Source: Coprinellus micaceus (taxonomy: Eukaryota > Basidiomycota > Agaricomycetes > Agaricales > Psathyrellaceae). Taken from it: DNA of 64,000 nucleotides. A program made the position numbers and the translations under genes. The notes beneath the pieces are model-generated. The model saw only the letters and a list, made by a program, of their open reading frames with translations, made no database searches and was not told the DNA's origin. Where the stretch lies: contig OX596334.1 of assembly GCA_951394405.1 (NCBI GenBank), positions 1,674,001-1,738,000 on the forward strand. The letters are read 5' to 3'. Within the stretch, counting starts at the first letter, position 1. Each line of letters starts with the position of its first letter. Shown here piece after piece: positions 46,760 through 58,745 of this stretch.

Positions 46760-47498
46760 ATGCTTTGCAATCCCTCATCTACCGAAGGCCCGGCCACTGC
46801 TCCCAATGGGAGTTGTTCAATGACCCTGCCCCAGCCGCGGGAGGCGTTTCACAAACCTTTCGATATTCGGTCAGGCCAGCCTGGCTCTCCTTCGGGTCCA
46901 AGCGATACAACCAGGGGTCAGCCCACGGACGAGGACGAAATTACTGACCCGTCCCCCTTGTCCTCCTATGGTGGTCCTTTCATAGACCAATTTGTTGACC
47001 AATCCCACCCTTGCCGCATTGGAGTTGGGTATGAGCTAATCGGCTGGGAGAGGCACAACAATGGAGACCCACAAGCGAATGGTCTATCATTGTCGTCGAG
47101 CTCGGTACCCATCCGTGAGCAACTCCGCCCTTTGGCCCCGCCGACTATCCGAATCTCACGATTTCCCCTCAGAGTTGCCCACCACAAACTGTTTTCCTTG
47201 TCCAATCCCCTGGCTGGATGATCAATTCATCTTCGAAGATCGCGCAATGGCAATGAATGCCACTGACTGTCACGATCAGACAACGTCGGCTTACAGCTCG
47301 ACGGCTCTGGTAAGCACAGGACTATATTCCAGGGAGTCCTGGCGGGGATAGTGATGCCATATTTAGACCCCCCCGGCTGCGAGTCAAGACGCACTACTGG
47401 AGAGCATTTCGAGCCTGAGGGAGGCGATCCGTGAGCTCTCTCAAAGTTCGAGGCAGTTGTACCTAGCCATTCAGACACTGTCCCAGACTTTTTTATGA
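46760..47498 (+). CDS. Small hypothetical protein with C-terminal coiled coil
   Basis: Predicted join 46760-47114, 47173-47309, 47367-47498, giving 207 aa. Introns are 58 and 57 bp (GTGAGC...CCTCAG, phase 1; GTAAGC...ATTTAG, phase 0). The first two thirds are Ser/Pro-rich. The last exon encodes a heptad-like helix (LLESISSLREAIRELSQ, then QLYLAIQTLSQTF), resembling the helix of the 758-aa gene at 21-23.5 kb in style only. Function is unknown. A strong TATA box precedes it. The Plavaka transposase gene lies downstream on the other strand. Confidence 0.5.
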
Positions 47499-48271
47499 GT
47501 TAGAGTGAATGCTTAGCCTTTCCCGGACATCATCCATACCGCATACTGGTTATGATAATGTAACTATCCAAAAAAGCTTCCCGACCATTATGAACATGGG
47601 CGTCAAATTTAAACGCCCAGCGGCGGCAGGGAGGGATTTTATAAGAGCGACATTAAACCTTTTAACCACGAAGGCTCGAAGGATTAAATCTTGGCGCCCC
47701 ACCTCCACCTATCCTATCCCTCGAACTTTCAGCATCGGGTGTTCTGTGTCCACGTTCCGAACGAAAAATGTAACACCCTCTGGAGAGACCAAATATCGGA
47801 CCTCTAGAACGCACCCATACGCAACTCCTCCGGACAGTAAGGGCCGACGACCCCTGGATCATGAGTAGTTTGGGTTGGCAACCGTACCGCGCGAACATGC
47901 TCTAAGGGTTAAAGGTGTTCTATCCAACCACCCACTTCATGTGTGGGGGTTGTTTCACGAGGCCCAGGTGCGACCAATCTAACCTTGGGCTCTGTTGGTG
48001 ATCGTGAGGGTTGGGTTGTGGTGGGATCCTCCCGCCTTTTGCCCCTTACTTGTCTCACACGCTCTCTTAGAGCGGAGCCTAAGGACCTAGCTCAAGCTTC
48101 GACGTAGCTCTCTATTCACTACTGCATGACAGTAGTTTACCAAGTACGAGCGAGGGAGAAGTCATCTGAGATCTGATCATGGAGACTTTTCAAAAGTCCG
48201 GTGACGAGAGGCTTGGCGCACTCTCCTCTCCATCTCCTCCTTCTTCGGCGCCATGCATTTCGATGTCTGAG
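47499..48271. other. Spacer between convergent genes
   Basis: A 119-codon ATG frame (47509-47868, +) begins 11 bp after the previous stop, but its composition and lack of motif make it doubtful. No terminal repeat of the transposase element was identified here. Confidence 0.3.
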
Positions 48272-51200
48272 TCACCTTCGTCGAGCCACTCGTTCAGTTC
48301 GAACTGTGTCTTCAGCTGGAAACCGGGTGTCAGTGAGTCCAAAGCGGATCAACTTATGGTTATAGCGAGGAGGGACATGACGCACCCTACTGAGTGGTTG
48401 GACATGAGCACATAAACCGGGTATTGACTGCACACTCATCGTGGTCCATGCGAAGTGGCAGATCAGTTGGTTTGGTCGGATGATGGTGGTTTCCTCCTCC
48501 GTGTCCACTCTCCAGAGACTACCAAATACATCCTTGAATGGGCACAACGCATGGCCGTAATACTTGTTCACCTTCCGGTAAGGGTCCAGATCTTGCTCGG
48601 ATTGCATCAAGGCTTGGAGGAAGCGAACGGCAAGGAATGGTTCCTCTGTGATACCGTGACGGGAGTGTCGAGAATGGCGAAAGATGGTCTGAATTACAGC
48701 AGGTTTCTGAGAATGGCCATCTCTCTTCACTAGAACGTGGCTAGATCCCATGGAGTTCCTACAGGGGCGATATGATACTCCGCCGACGACAAGCAGACGA
48801 AGGAACGTCGCCTCAGAGTGCAGGTATATATCCGCAGGACGTTTCTGGCCATGGTAGGGCACGTAGCGTGTTCCGGCTGGGCTGTTGCAGCCACTGCGGT
48901 TGAGATATCCCGCAAGACGCTCCAGGAGGTGGTCATCGAGTCGTCCCTGCTGTCTGCTCGGGTTTCTATGCCGTGGGAGGTCTCGTATTTCGTCAGGGCC
49001 ACCCAAGGGGACGTCGTTAACTCTTGTACCCCGTTGATCCCCTTTGAGGATTCGGGAAACAGTCTCATCCATGGATTTTGGTACGGCGCCGGGGTGTTCA
49101 AGGAGGCCGATGAGGTTTGACGCACGGCACACAGACCGGGTCATGGTCATCTCGATTTCCCCTGAATGGAACACTTATCTTAGCAATGTGGGCAATGGTA
49201 GCACAGGCCAGTAGCACAGTGTGAGCACACTACGTACCTAGTTCGTGCCGATTCGTCTTCACCCGTTGAAGCATATAATTGAAGCGCTCTGTGGCATACG
49301 CCCGAAATCCAGGCGTCGGTCCAAAGGCTCGCATGACGTCGCCAACGTGCAGCGCGAGGTGGTGGTTCTGAACGATCGGTGCATCTTTGTAGATCAACTT
49401 GAGTGATTCCAAGTATCTATGCATCAGGGCCTCGTACTGGGCAATGAGTGCCGGAGACGTGACCACCAGGGAAGCGATTTCGACGGCAATGACCATATCA
49501 AGGAAGTTCAGGAGCATCTGGTACCAACGAGGCTCGGATTGTCGGGGGCTCCATAATCGAATCAAGGTTACTGGCAGGTTGACTGTGCAGAACACCCTCC
49601 ATTGGTCCGCACTCATTTTTCCATGATCTGCGTGCCCCGCCTTTGCTGGCGGGGCCGTGATCCACGATGGTAGCACCATGTTCTGCCGGTCCACAACGTA
49701 GGCACCAAGTACTCTTGACCCAAGAACGGCTGACTTGAGGCGTTTGGGTTTCGGCTTGGGTGGCTTGGGCTTGTGTGTCGCCGATTCGGCAGCTGTCGGA
49801 AGCGGGTCCGCGGCAAAAGTGACTTCTTCGCCCCTTCTATCCACGTTTTTCTGAGCAGCCGCAAGCGTTTCGAGTTGAGAGACGTCCATGCGGGGGATCC
49901 ATTGGCCTATCTTCGTCTGTTCTTGACGCTGAATGAAGACGTGAGCAATAGTACAGCGGCGGAGGAAGCGAGGCTGAGTATAACGCGTTCTAGCCTCAGA
50001 TTTCGCCTAGAATTCAACTTACCCAGAGTAACAAAGCGTCAATCATGACCAGCTTGACGGGACTTTGGTGCTCGAACTTGAGCCCACGCAGATAACACAT
50101 AAGCTTGAGCGGGTCATTCGAGCATTTCTTGAGGGACATGTTCTTCGCTAACCGAGATTCTGTGACACGGAACTCGGACTTAACCTTTTCGGTGATGGTA
50201 GGCATGTCGCGGAGATCGAGGTCTTGCTTCGCGATATGGGAGGACTGAGGCTGATCATGGGACCCAAGTGCCGATACGCCGGGGGTGGGGTTAGTTTCGT
50301 CTGCATGGGCATTCAGGGGTTGACTACGCTGGGCGACCTGAGCCAGACGTCACAGATGTGGTGAGAACCCAACATGTCGCGCAAAAGAGCGAGCGAACTC
50401 ACGAGTATTTTGAGTTCTTGAATTAGATCGCGTTTTTTTCCACCAGTGCGCAGACCGTTCTCCTCGCAGAGCTGATACAGCACGTCTTTTTTGATTCTGC
50501 AAGTATAGAATCTCTCGACTCTTCCAGAGATGAGTATTAGTCGCCCCGCCTCGATGTCCTCGTCGGAAGGCGGTAGAGGCGTCGATCCATGCCCGCGTTT
50601 GCTGCCATCTCCGTCTTCAAGCTTGACATCCATCCCCCAGATTTGCCGACAATGTCGCTGAAAAAGACCAAGATAGAGGAGGTGCATTGTGTCAATGGTC
50701 GTGAAGCTGACGGGATCGAAGTAGGGGAGGCGTAGCAGGGAGGTGTATCGTGCTGGGTGGTGAGCCTTCTGCATGGTAAGCCTAGTGGCACCGTTTGCTG
50801 ACCGCCATTCTTCTGCAAGAGCCTGGTGCTCTGCGCAAGTCCGCTTCGACCACTTCGTGAAGTCAAAGTTCTCAACCTCACAAAGCGGAAGGGGACAGAA
50901 AATGCAAAACTGCATCGAGTTTATTGGCGGGAAACCAGACACTTCGCGCGCCCCTAGAGCATCACAGATAATAGGGATAATTGCGGCAAGGCAGAGAGTT
51001 GGATGGTCGTTGAGAGCTGTCGATGTGAAGGATACCCCAGGGTCCCAGAAAGCCGTAAAGTCGTCGACGACGAGGTCAAGATAATGATTGATCTCGCCTT
51101 CTTTCAACTTTCTCGGCCCAGGGACCACACCGACGAGATACATGTTGTGCGGGAGTTGGCGGACAGCAAGAGGAAGATTCAAGCAAATGAGATAGATGGC

Positions 51201-52756
51201 GGTGGAGCTCCGAACTTGCTTCGCCTGCTTGTTCGTGAGTGGATTGAAGCCATCAGCCGACAGAGCGAAAATCAGGCGATATTGCCCATTCACTGGGCGG
51301 AGGAACGGCAAGTTGTCAGTGCCCAAGAAGCCCCGGATGGCATCTGAGCCCAGGATGTCCGTCACCGTTCCGTCTTGACCGGATGGGTGTGGGTGTTGGC
51401 TCGACCGAATCATGGATTCAATGCTTGGGCGGCACAGTAAACGTGCTAACCACTGTTTGAAGCCCTGGTGAAGGTAGGTCTTGATGGGAGTGTGCACAGG
51501 CTTGCCATTGATTCGTCGTTGCATGAGGAGAGAAGTTTGGCATCCGGGCGCCCTCGGGATTGGTCGGTTGACGCACCGCATAGGATAAGGTTGAACAGCA
51601 GGATAAAGGCAGTGACAGTGGGGGCAGACGATGTACTGATGCAACGAAGGGTTGAGATTGAGATGTTGAAAGGCGCCGGTGAGGGTTTTGGGAATACATC
51701 CCGGGAGCTTGGAGGACAACTCTCCTCGACTGTAATTGACGGAGATTTGGGTATGGTCCCGAAACCCGTGGAGGAGGGCCTCGCATCCTTTGTGAGGGAG
51801 GCCGAAGACAAGGTTCGAAATGACAACGTGAACAATGCTGGACAGGACTAGTGGGTGGTACTGCAGACCCTTTGCCGTCACAAGGAATCGGGCTGGGCAG
51901 AAAGCAGTTTCAGACCACATTTACGCTCAGACGGTTGATTGACTCACTGGTGTCCACAGTCCCGATGGCTTGAGAGGTCCCCCTATTCTCTAGTCCAGGG
52001 CCGTTTTTCGTCGTCGTCCCCTGTTCCACCCATATGTCCCGCTTCCACGCCAGGAGCTGAGAGAGAGCATCTACCGCCACACGTCGCAGTGTTTGAGCGT
52101 TGTCCAGCATGGTCTGATTGCTCTTCGAAGCAGGGCCGAGCATATAGGTGAGAGCGTCAATCTGTTGCAGCGAACCCCTTAGCATGGATTCAGATCGAGA
52201 GAACTCTTGGTTCTCAGGGGCTTCGCTCAAGATAAAGTTGTATTTGTAAAACTTGGCCACTGAGGAATGAAGGTCTAGCTCCTCTTGGATCTTCTCCCAG
52301 CAGATTTCCTGATGTCGCTCCAAAGAAGGGCTTCCGATGAAGCGTAGCGTTTCTGGGCGTGATATAGAGTTGGATTCCCGGATGACAGAGAGTGTGACAT
52401 TTTTGAGCGTTGAGCGATGCTGAACAATATTCCCCATCGTAGTCCGGTCATGATCATGAGCCTTGCCCCCTGCCGGTGGTCATACGGCCGTCAACATTGA
52501 CACGTGGAGCCAGCTGGGGGTCTGAGCGCTTACCTTCATTTTCGAGCGCCCGAGAGGATGTTGAATCGTTGCGGTCGGGATCTTTCGAGTCAAACATTGG
52601 GAGCGCCGGCTCCGTCTGGCCCAAGAAATGCAAGGTCGCATTCATGGCCTGGACCTTCCGATGGCGAGAACGCAGGACGCTCGAGACTTGGCAACCCTCC
52701 GGGTTGTTCTGCAGGCATAGGATACACTGGCAGACTACCAGATCCCGAGAAGTCAT
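48272..52756 (-). CDS. Plavaka-type (Tnp2-like) transposase, apparently intact
   Basis: Predicted complement of join 48272-49161, 49238-49928, 50023-50337, 50403-51892, 51948-52469, 52534-52756: six exons, 1,376 aa. The five introns (64, 55, 65, 94, 76 bp) have GT...AG ends and consistent phases. Exon 1 has a Cys cluster (CQCILC, with a later SRHRK). Exon 3 holds a second zinc-like region (VCPHCHCLYP...C...PGCQ) and the Tnp2 core: LSADGFNPLTNKQ (Asp about 462), NMYLVGVVPGP, INHYLDLVVDDF, CDALGAREVSGF and IDTMHLLYLG. A SAP-like motif (LYQLCEENGLRTGGKKRDLI) closes exon 3. Exon 6 has the conserved GEIEMTMTR and CHFAWTTMSV. The enzyme should move its own DNA element. Terminal repeats were not found by eye. 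Confidence 0.85.
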
Positions 52757-52823
52757 GGGTGAGAGGCGGAAGCTGCTGGGGAATGTGGTAGGTCGCCAGT
52801 GCAGTACGGTGCAGCCGTGTGCT

Positions 52824-52830
52824 TTTTATA
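52824..52830 (-). promoter_or_regulatory. TATA box (TATAAAA)
   Basis: TATAAAA on the minus strand about 70 nt upstream of the transposase ATG at 52756. Confidence 0.5.
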
Positions 52831-53487
52831 GCAGCAGATGTTGGTTCCGTGTCGGTGGGCAGATCCAAGATCGCCTATCAGCGGGCGACGACGACCACTG
52901 AATCCAAGTGCCCAAGTATATGATCAGTGATAGTGGGGAATGAGAGCAAGCTTGAAAGTGGAAAGGCAATTCCGGCAAACAAGCATGGTTGATCAGAGTG
53001 CGAAAATATCCCAATACGTTTTGGTTCTCGCCGACCACTTCAAGTTGTCGTTCAGTTTCGAGGTCACGATACAAAGCGCAATTCGTCCAATGTCGTGGCT
53101 AGCGCAGGTGTCGATAGATCTAGGTTACAGGGCGGATACACAGGACGGGAGGAGGTGGCATGGGACGCCCCTGCATCGTAGATTCCGATCTAGCATATTC
53201 GGTGACTGTTAAGCGTGCGGGATTGGCTTCATCATGATCAAGCATCTACCAGCGGATAGAGAGGTAGATGAATTAAGAAGCAGGGTGCAACGGGATGCAA
53301 CACAAGGAGCAAAAGTGCACACCAAGGGGCGGAAGATCCCAGCATCTCAACACCGTTTCTCACAAATTTGTGAGTGTTTGTCACAGGCCTCGTTACGGCA
53401 GACTCGGCATCTCCCCTCCTCGCCGCAACAACTACCAGCGATATTTCGACATACGCCCACTCTACGGTGCAGAACACCCTTGAGTAA
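52831..53487. other. Spacer upstream of the transposase
   Basis: No supported gene. It presumably contains one end of the Plavaka element, but no terminal inverted repeat matching the other side was recognised. Confidence 0.3.
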
Positions 53488-53491
53488 CTTA

Positions 53492-53660
53492 GGGCCTATT
53501 CGGAATGTCCGGCTACCTAGGCGTACGCCTAGAATTTGGCGGGGAAATCGTGGCTAGGCGTACGCCTAGACGGTGCCGTCCGCCTATGGGACCCTGAATT
53601 TGATGATTTTTGGCTGTAGGCGTAGGCGTACGCCTAGCTTCCCGCATTCCGAATAGGCCC
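53492..53660. mobile_element. Tc1/mariner-like MITE, 169 bp, TA flanks
   Basis: Perfect 16-bp terminal repeats GGGCCTATTCGGAATG / CATTCCGAATAGGCCC are flanked by TA on both sides (53490-53491 and 53661-53662). The symmetry extends one or two bases further (CTTA/TAAG). Inside are three copies of the palindrome CTAGGCGTACGCCTAG at 53517-53532, 53554-53569 and, with one mismatch, 53622-53637. There is no coding capacity. The TA target and short TIRs fit Tc1/mariner-type mobilisation. Confidence 0.75.
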
Positions 53661-53713
53661 TAAGGCGACAGTAAGCTACACGAACTCTGATCCTTTTAAA
53701 GGACGCAAGTGCT

Positions 53714-54343
53714 GTGCTGCAATGGCGCTCTCTCGATGGCCTCGACTGCCCCACAGACGGGCTTACAGACAGTGTGCCTCGAATCCGGCCTCTTGTGACG
53801 GGGGTTGCGATTGGGACCCCAGATTATATTTCTAGATGTGTATTAGATGTGTTCGACCCCCGTATGTTCTCTTCCTACCTCAATAAGGTCGTCGACGGTT
53901 GCAGCCAAACCTCATCATATTTTGGGAGCTGCCGCTTGTGCCGAGGCTCGGACATCCCCAAGGTGGCATCAGCACGGTCTCAATACTTCCAGATCCAACG
54001 TCTAGATCTCCAATTCCACGATCTGCCACCTCTTGGAACACACACTCTTCGCTCGTGTTGGTACAGGTCGGTACTGGGAGTTGTGGTCACCCTTGGAGAC
54101 CCTTGGTCACCGCCGGCACGGAACCAGATCCAATCGGATCCGGATCCGTGAGCGTACGGAGCACGGGGGCAATCATGGCTGATCGACAGGATTGTGATTT
54201 CCCGCTTGCCCCATTCCGCGTTTTCAGTGCGATCTTGGGTTTGAGCGAGATGCGCCTCTCCAGGTCACTGGCAGGGATCGAGCACCTCCCTTATAACGTA
54301 TGCAGTATGCACAACGCTGATCAGTCCCATTCCCCTGAGACCT
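53714..54343. other. Open frames without support
   Basis: Plus-strand frames (53714-54151 and 53899-54423) are open but have no motif and run into the 5' region of the RING gene. A TATAAC element at about 54292 lies 50 nt before the RING-gene ATG. Confidence 0.3.
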
Positions 54344-55223
54344 ATGGATCCTCAACGTCGCCGATCGTCTTCAGCGTCATCGACCGCGTCAAAGAGCATC
54401 CTCAAGCAGACTTCGCATCGTGACTCTGGCACACCAGATCATGTCCGGCCCGCCAAGCATGTCTCCTTCGCGGATTCGACTGTACTTGTGTCGCACCGGC
54501 TGGCCCAGGTTCCCATTTACAAAGTCCCTCAATCACGTAGCACCTGCTCTCGGGCTTCCCCCCCCTTCAGGCCGAAGGCGCCAAGTCCTTACCCAAGGGA
54601 TACCACCCGAGCCTCAGAAACTATCGCCAAGAAGGTGAGAACCCGTCACTTGCACCCAATTCATACATGTTCTTATGATATAAACGATGCCCTTCCACAG
54701 ACGATCGATACCTTCGAGGCATACTTCACATGCACCATATGTATGACTCTGATGTGGTCGCCATTCACGTAGGTGCCCCAGTGTACTACGCCTTTCCAAT
54801 GCTCATATAAAACCCCCCAGCCTCTCTTGTGGACATACCTTTTGCGGGTCTTGCCTCAGACAACACTTTGAATCCCAACTGTCTACCAAACTCGAGAACA
54901 TCCGATCCCAATGTTTCAACCATCCAATGAAAGCGTGCCGGGCGATACCCGTTACGGACGCTCAGCGCTTCCGTTTAAAGAGGGCCCTGCGACACCACGG
55001 GGAGAATCCTGATGACGGGTTCTTCGTTTATTCCTGCCCAATGTGTCGCGAACATGCGAAGGTGTATACCCCCCCAAACATCAACTACACGGTCCAAGCC
55101 TATGTCCGGGACACATACGGTGAATTTGAAAGGGAGTTCAAGAAGAGGAGGACTTCACCGGGGGAATCTAGTGCCGGTAATGACCCATTCGCTGGCCTGT
55201 TTGTGCGCCCCAAGTCTGGATGA
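54344..55223 (+). CDS. RING-finger protein, short paralogue
   Basis: Predicted join 54344-54634, 54701-54768, 54821-55223, giving 253 aa. The first intron (66 bp, GTGAGA...CCACAG) is divisible by three. The second (52 bp, GTAGGT...CCCCAG) is phase 2. Residues 1-97 are Ser/Pro/Arg-rich. The RING ligands are C108, C111, C123, H125, C128, C131, C192 and C195 (CTIC, CGHTFCGSC, CPMC), again with a 60-residue loop between ligands six and seven carrying extra Cys/His. The 68-nt middle exon and both splice phases are identical to those of the minus-strand RING gene at 18971-20676, so the two are paralogues. It is a likely E3 ubiquitin ligase of unknown target. Confidence 0.7.
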
Positions 55224-56100
55224 TACGGTTGTTGGTTGGTTCAAATCTTCAGTCTATCCTTTCACATTATAGCCTTGTAACTATAACAATGTACCGCTCT
55301 ACCCATTATGCTTTATTCTGGCCCCAACTTCCGAGAATGTATTGGCTTATTCCCATTCCAAGTGACGTGTCTGAGGGAGGATGTGAGTCCACCTTCCGAC
55401 CCCAGCCTCCACTAGCCTAACAGACGAGACAAGTGGAAATACGAAACGAGTAGCGAGTGGAGGTCCCAGAGTTTGTGACATTGATTATGATCGGGACATC
55501 CAAAGGTCTGAACGGGGGTGGTGAGTCAGTACTAGTAGACCTCACTGTCGTATTAAATCTGAAAGGCCATCCGGGTCCGTCATCAGGAAGTCGGGCGTCT
55601 CCAGGAGAACGACGGCGACTCCGCTCACCCAAGACCAACTCGAAACCGTGAGAGCACAAGACATTCGCAAATCCACGGATTATAAACGCATTCTAGCTAT
55701 CTACATGCGACGGCCCATTCGAAAGGTAACTAACTATACGACATCTGCGTGCCATAGTCGAGGATCCGCATGCCTGCCGCAGGAGGCCGTGTCGGTTTTG
55801 ACCATGACGAAAGGGAGGTTGACCTGCGTAGAAAGAGGGGCGGTCGTCGTCGTCAGCCCTAACAATCTCTCACTTTCTCTGTTAAACCCCCATCCGCCTA
55901 GCATGAATCGTGGATGGAAATGAAAGGAGGTTGAAAGATAGGAGAATGGCGCCACCCCAGCTGCGCCAACATGCTCGTCCCCAGGTAATCGCCTGGTGAT
56001 TGGGGTAGTTGAGGAATGCGCCCTGCAGGATCTGCTCCGCCCCGGTTCCGAATTGACCGAAAGAGTTGTTGTCGAGGTATCTGCATGCGTTGGTACTTTA
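55224..56100 (+). CDS. Possible small spliced gene, structure unresolved
   Basis: Two blocks look coding on +. About 55531-55725 reads SRRTTATPLTQDQLETVRA and KSTDYKRILAIYMRRPIR up to a GTAACT donor. About 55945-56068 reads GNRLVIGVVEECALQDLLRP and ELTERVVVE up to a GTATCT donor. One or two exons should lie between them but could not be placed in frame. A minus-strand frame (55734-56258) overlaps. No family is recognised. Confidence 0.3.
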
Positions 56101-56805
56101 TCCTTATTCATCTTCTCTTCATATACACAGCCCCGTATAAGACAAGCCAACCTGACGGTTGGAGAGAGAACAAAGGGCAAGCAGAGAGAGGTAGAATGAG
56201 AAGAAGGAAGAACTTGAAGGGGAAAGGGGGGCCGAAAGCAACGGTCAGACCAAACCAAAACTCATCAAGGGAAACGGGGCGCAGCTCAACCGTCGTGACC
56301 CTCTCATTAGGTCTGAGGTTTTTGCCGTCCTGGGGAAGAGGTTGATCGTGTAAAGGACGGCGGGTTTCCAGCAGGCGGCGAGGGTCTCGTCAATGAGACG
56401 AAGCGATATAATGGAAGAGACAGAGCCGGGAGACGAGCACTTTGCCTACTCCAATTTTTTCTGCATACGTTGTGACATTGTGTCAGTTAGAATTGTACTT
56501 ATATGTCGGGAAGATGGGAAAGGGAAGGGTGAACGTGAAGCGAACGACTCACGAAGTCTTCCCAATAATCCGCATGACCACAGACACCGACACCGACACT
56601 AAACCCACTAACCCCCCCACCCCCCCTCCACGCTGAATACTTAGCCCTAGACAGTTCCTACATCCCTAAGCTGCTCACCAGCACCAAAGTCCTAATTCGG
56701 GCTTATGGCAGGCAGGTGCGGGGCCAGGCGTGAGCACGCGCAGAGGCGAGGGTGGCTTGGGCGGCAGGGCCGTCGGTTCAGCTTGCTAGGGCGAGGAGTC
56801 CTGAG

Positions 56806-56844
<39 letters not shown>

Positions 56845-57495
56845 ATGTGGGACTCGGTTACGGTCACAGGGCATTGCCCAGCATCGTGGGACTGATTGGC
56901 GATATGATCGTGATGATCATGATTATGATGTATTACGGGCGCTTAAGCACTTACTAGTAGACTGATCATGAGTCGACATTCACAGGACTCATGATGGTAA
57001 TGGTCATTGGTGTAAGCGTGCAGGAGACGCTGCTCAGGGGGTCGCTGAAATGGGCTCGAGGGCTCGTCGAAAAAATAGGTTGGTGGCCACATCGTGGTTA
57101 CATCTGGAGTGAAGGGTGAAGGAGGGGAAAGTGGGGGTGACGTAGAGCCTAAGGAGAAAAGGAGAAAGTTACAGGTACTGTACGGTACGAGATACGGAGC
57201 TTGGGGATCGCAGATGCAAAAAGGGGACAAAGGAAGTGAATAGTTCATGTGAAAGAAAGATGAGGGGAGAGGCTACGGTCGATCGGAAGAGAGGCACGCA
57301 AGAACAGGCCCTGCACGCCTCATAGCCTCGACTGTCGCTAAATATCTCGTGGTATCTGAGCGTATATCACTAATGAGAAAGGAGAGAGAGAGAGGGAGAA
57401 CATGAGTTTGCGTTTACACGAGGCAAATGGGCGTTGCCCTCGCCTAAATTTGTCAGCATCAGAGATGGAGATGCCCGCTTCGCATTCCGGACGGG
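56101..57495. other. Gene-free stretch, purine-rich
   Basis: AG-rich tracts dominate (56190-56260, 57090-57280). No gene was supported on either strand. Confidence 0.3.
56808..56841. repeat. (GA)n microsatellite
   Basis: About 17 uninterrupted GA dinucleotides. Confidence 0.95.
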
Positions 57496-58230
57496 TTACC
57501 CGATTGTCTTCTGCCGCTCCTCCTCGAGTAAACGAACGCGCCAGACAGGATCGTTTACTTTTCTGAGACATTCTTCCTAGGCGAACGTTAGAACCGAGAA
57601 AGGGGAGAGATATTCGCACTCACCTTGAAACGGCCGTGCCACTTGAGACTCATAAAACGGCGCCAGTTCCGGTCGTACTTGCCTGTCCGACGGCCCCGGA
57701 TGTTTCGCGTACTGTCCTCGATGTAGTCAACCAGAAGCTAGGAAATAACGGGACGATGAGGATGAGGATGAGCGTTGACAATCTGGGTTTATGATAAGCA
57801 AAGGAAGTACCTGGCGCCGTTGCTCGACTGGCCATGATTCGCCATCCACAAGAAACGGGACATCGTCCCAAACAGCCACAATTTCTCGATAGCGCTTCCA
57901 AAAGTCACCACGCTCCTCTTTGCTGGAGAGGGTAGCAAGCACGTTGAGACCTAGCCACCTTGCCTGGCACTTGAGGAGGGGTGTAAAGTCGCGAGTCGGG
58001 GTGGAGGTAGCGGTGGCGGGGAGGGAAGGCAGAATCCGCGGTCCCCGATTCTTGTTCGCCACGCCCACTCCCTCAACCAAGTTCTGGGGCTGAGACTGCA
58101 AGAGGTCGCCCCGGAAACTCATACAGTAGATGAGGGGATCGATTGGATAGTGAAGAGAGTGGGTAGTAGACTTGCGTCGTATTGGCGGCAGCCCCTGGCA
58201 TGCCCAGCCGCGCGTCTTATCCGTTGTCAT
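57496..58230 (-). CDS. Hypothetical protein, three exons
   Basis: Predicted complement of join 57496-57576, 57624-57737, 57811-58230, giving 204 aa. Both introns (73 and 47 bp; GTACTT...CCTAG and GTGAGT...CCTAG) are phase 0. The C-terminal half is compact and basic/aromatic (GKYDRNWRRFMSLKWHGRFK, then VNDPVWRVRLLEEER) and looks like a folded domain, but I do not recognise it. The N-terminal half is less structured. A 14-nt direct repeat (ATTCTTTGCTCTTC, twice) and a TATAAC element sit just upstream of the start. Confidence 0.5.
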
Positions 58231-58410
58231 TCTTTGCTCTTCATTCTTTGCTCTTCGGGTTATACTGCCGGGTTTCGCTGAACATGGAAGATCTGTCGTC
58301 GAATTCCCCAGTCGATTCTATCCAGAAACAATTGAGCCCTGTATTCCTGTGGTAGGGCCTGTGTCTCACCTCGTTCTGCAGAACCACCATGCCGGGGTCT
58401 GATGAGTCCC

Positions 58411-58560
58411 CATCTGGAAACTCCCCTGCGTTACTGGATTTGGGAGGGCCGCCCATACCCATCTGGAAACTCCCCTGCGCTACTGGATTTGGGAGGGCCG
58501 CCCATACCCATCTGGAAATTGCCATGCGCTACTGGATTTGGGAGGGACGCCCATATCCAT
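58411..58560 (+). repeat. 49-bp tandem satellite, three full units (locus B)
   Basis: CATCTGGAAACTCCCCTGCG recurs at 58411, 58460 and 58509 (exact 49-bp period). Each unit continues through TACTGGATTTGGGAGGGCCG. Units one and two differ by one base, and unit three is more diverged. Confidence 0.9.
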
Positions 58561-58745
58561 GCGTAAACCACCACACATCTCCGCCTCCTATGGAAACAGC
58601 GTGGAAATAGCGCTTGCTCCCCTGCTTGGTATGATCATGAATCTGGCCAAGAGTTCCCACATCATGAGACCGTCGTACCTGGTGGTGAAAGGCAAAGCCA
58701 GGCCGAGCGTCGGATTGCAAGCTCCCTGACTTCAGCGCAACATAG

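Noticed and set aside
47509..47868. 119-codon plus-strand ATG frame
   Set aside because: Starts 11 bp after another gene's stop, with no motif, promoter or splice support; likely non-coding.
56943..57248. 101-codon minus-strand frame rich in Pro/Ser
   Set aside because: Arises from a purine/pyrimidine-biased tract; no supporting features.
58411..58560. CRISPR-like direct repeats
   Set aside because: Units are contiguous 49-bp tandem repeats without spacers, in a fungal nuclear context.
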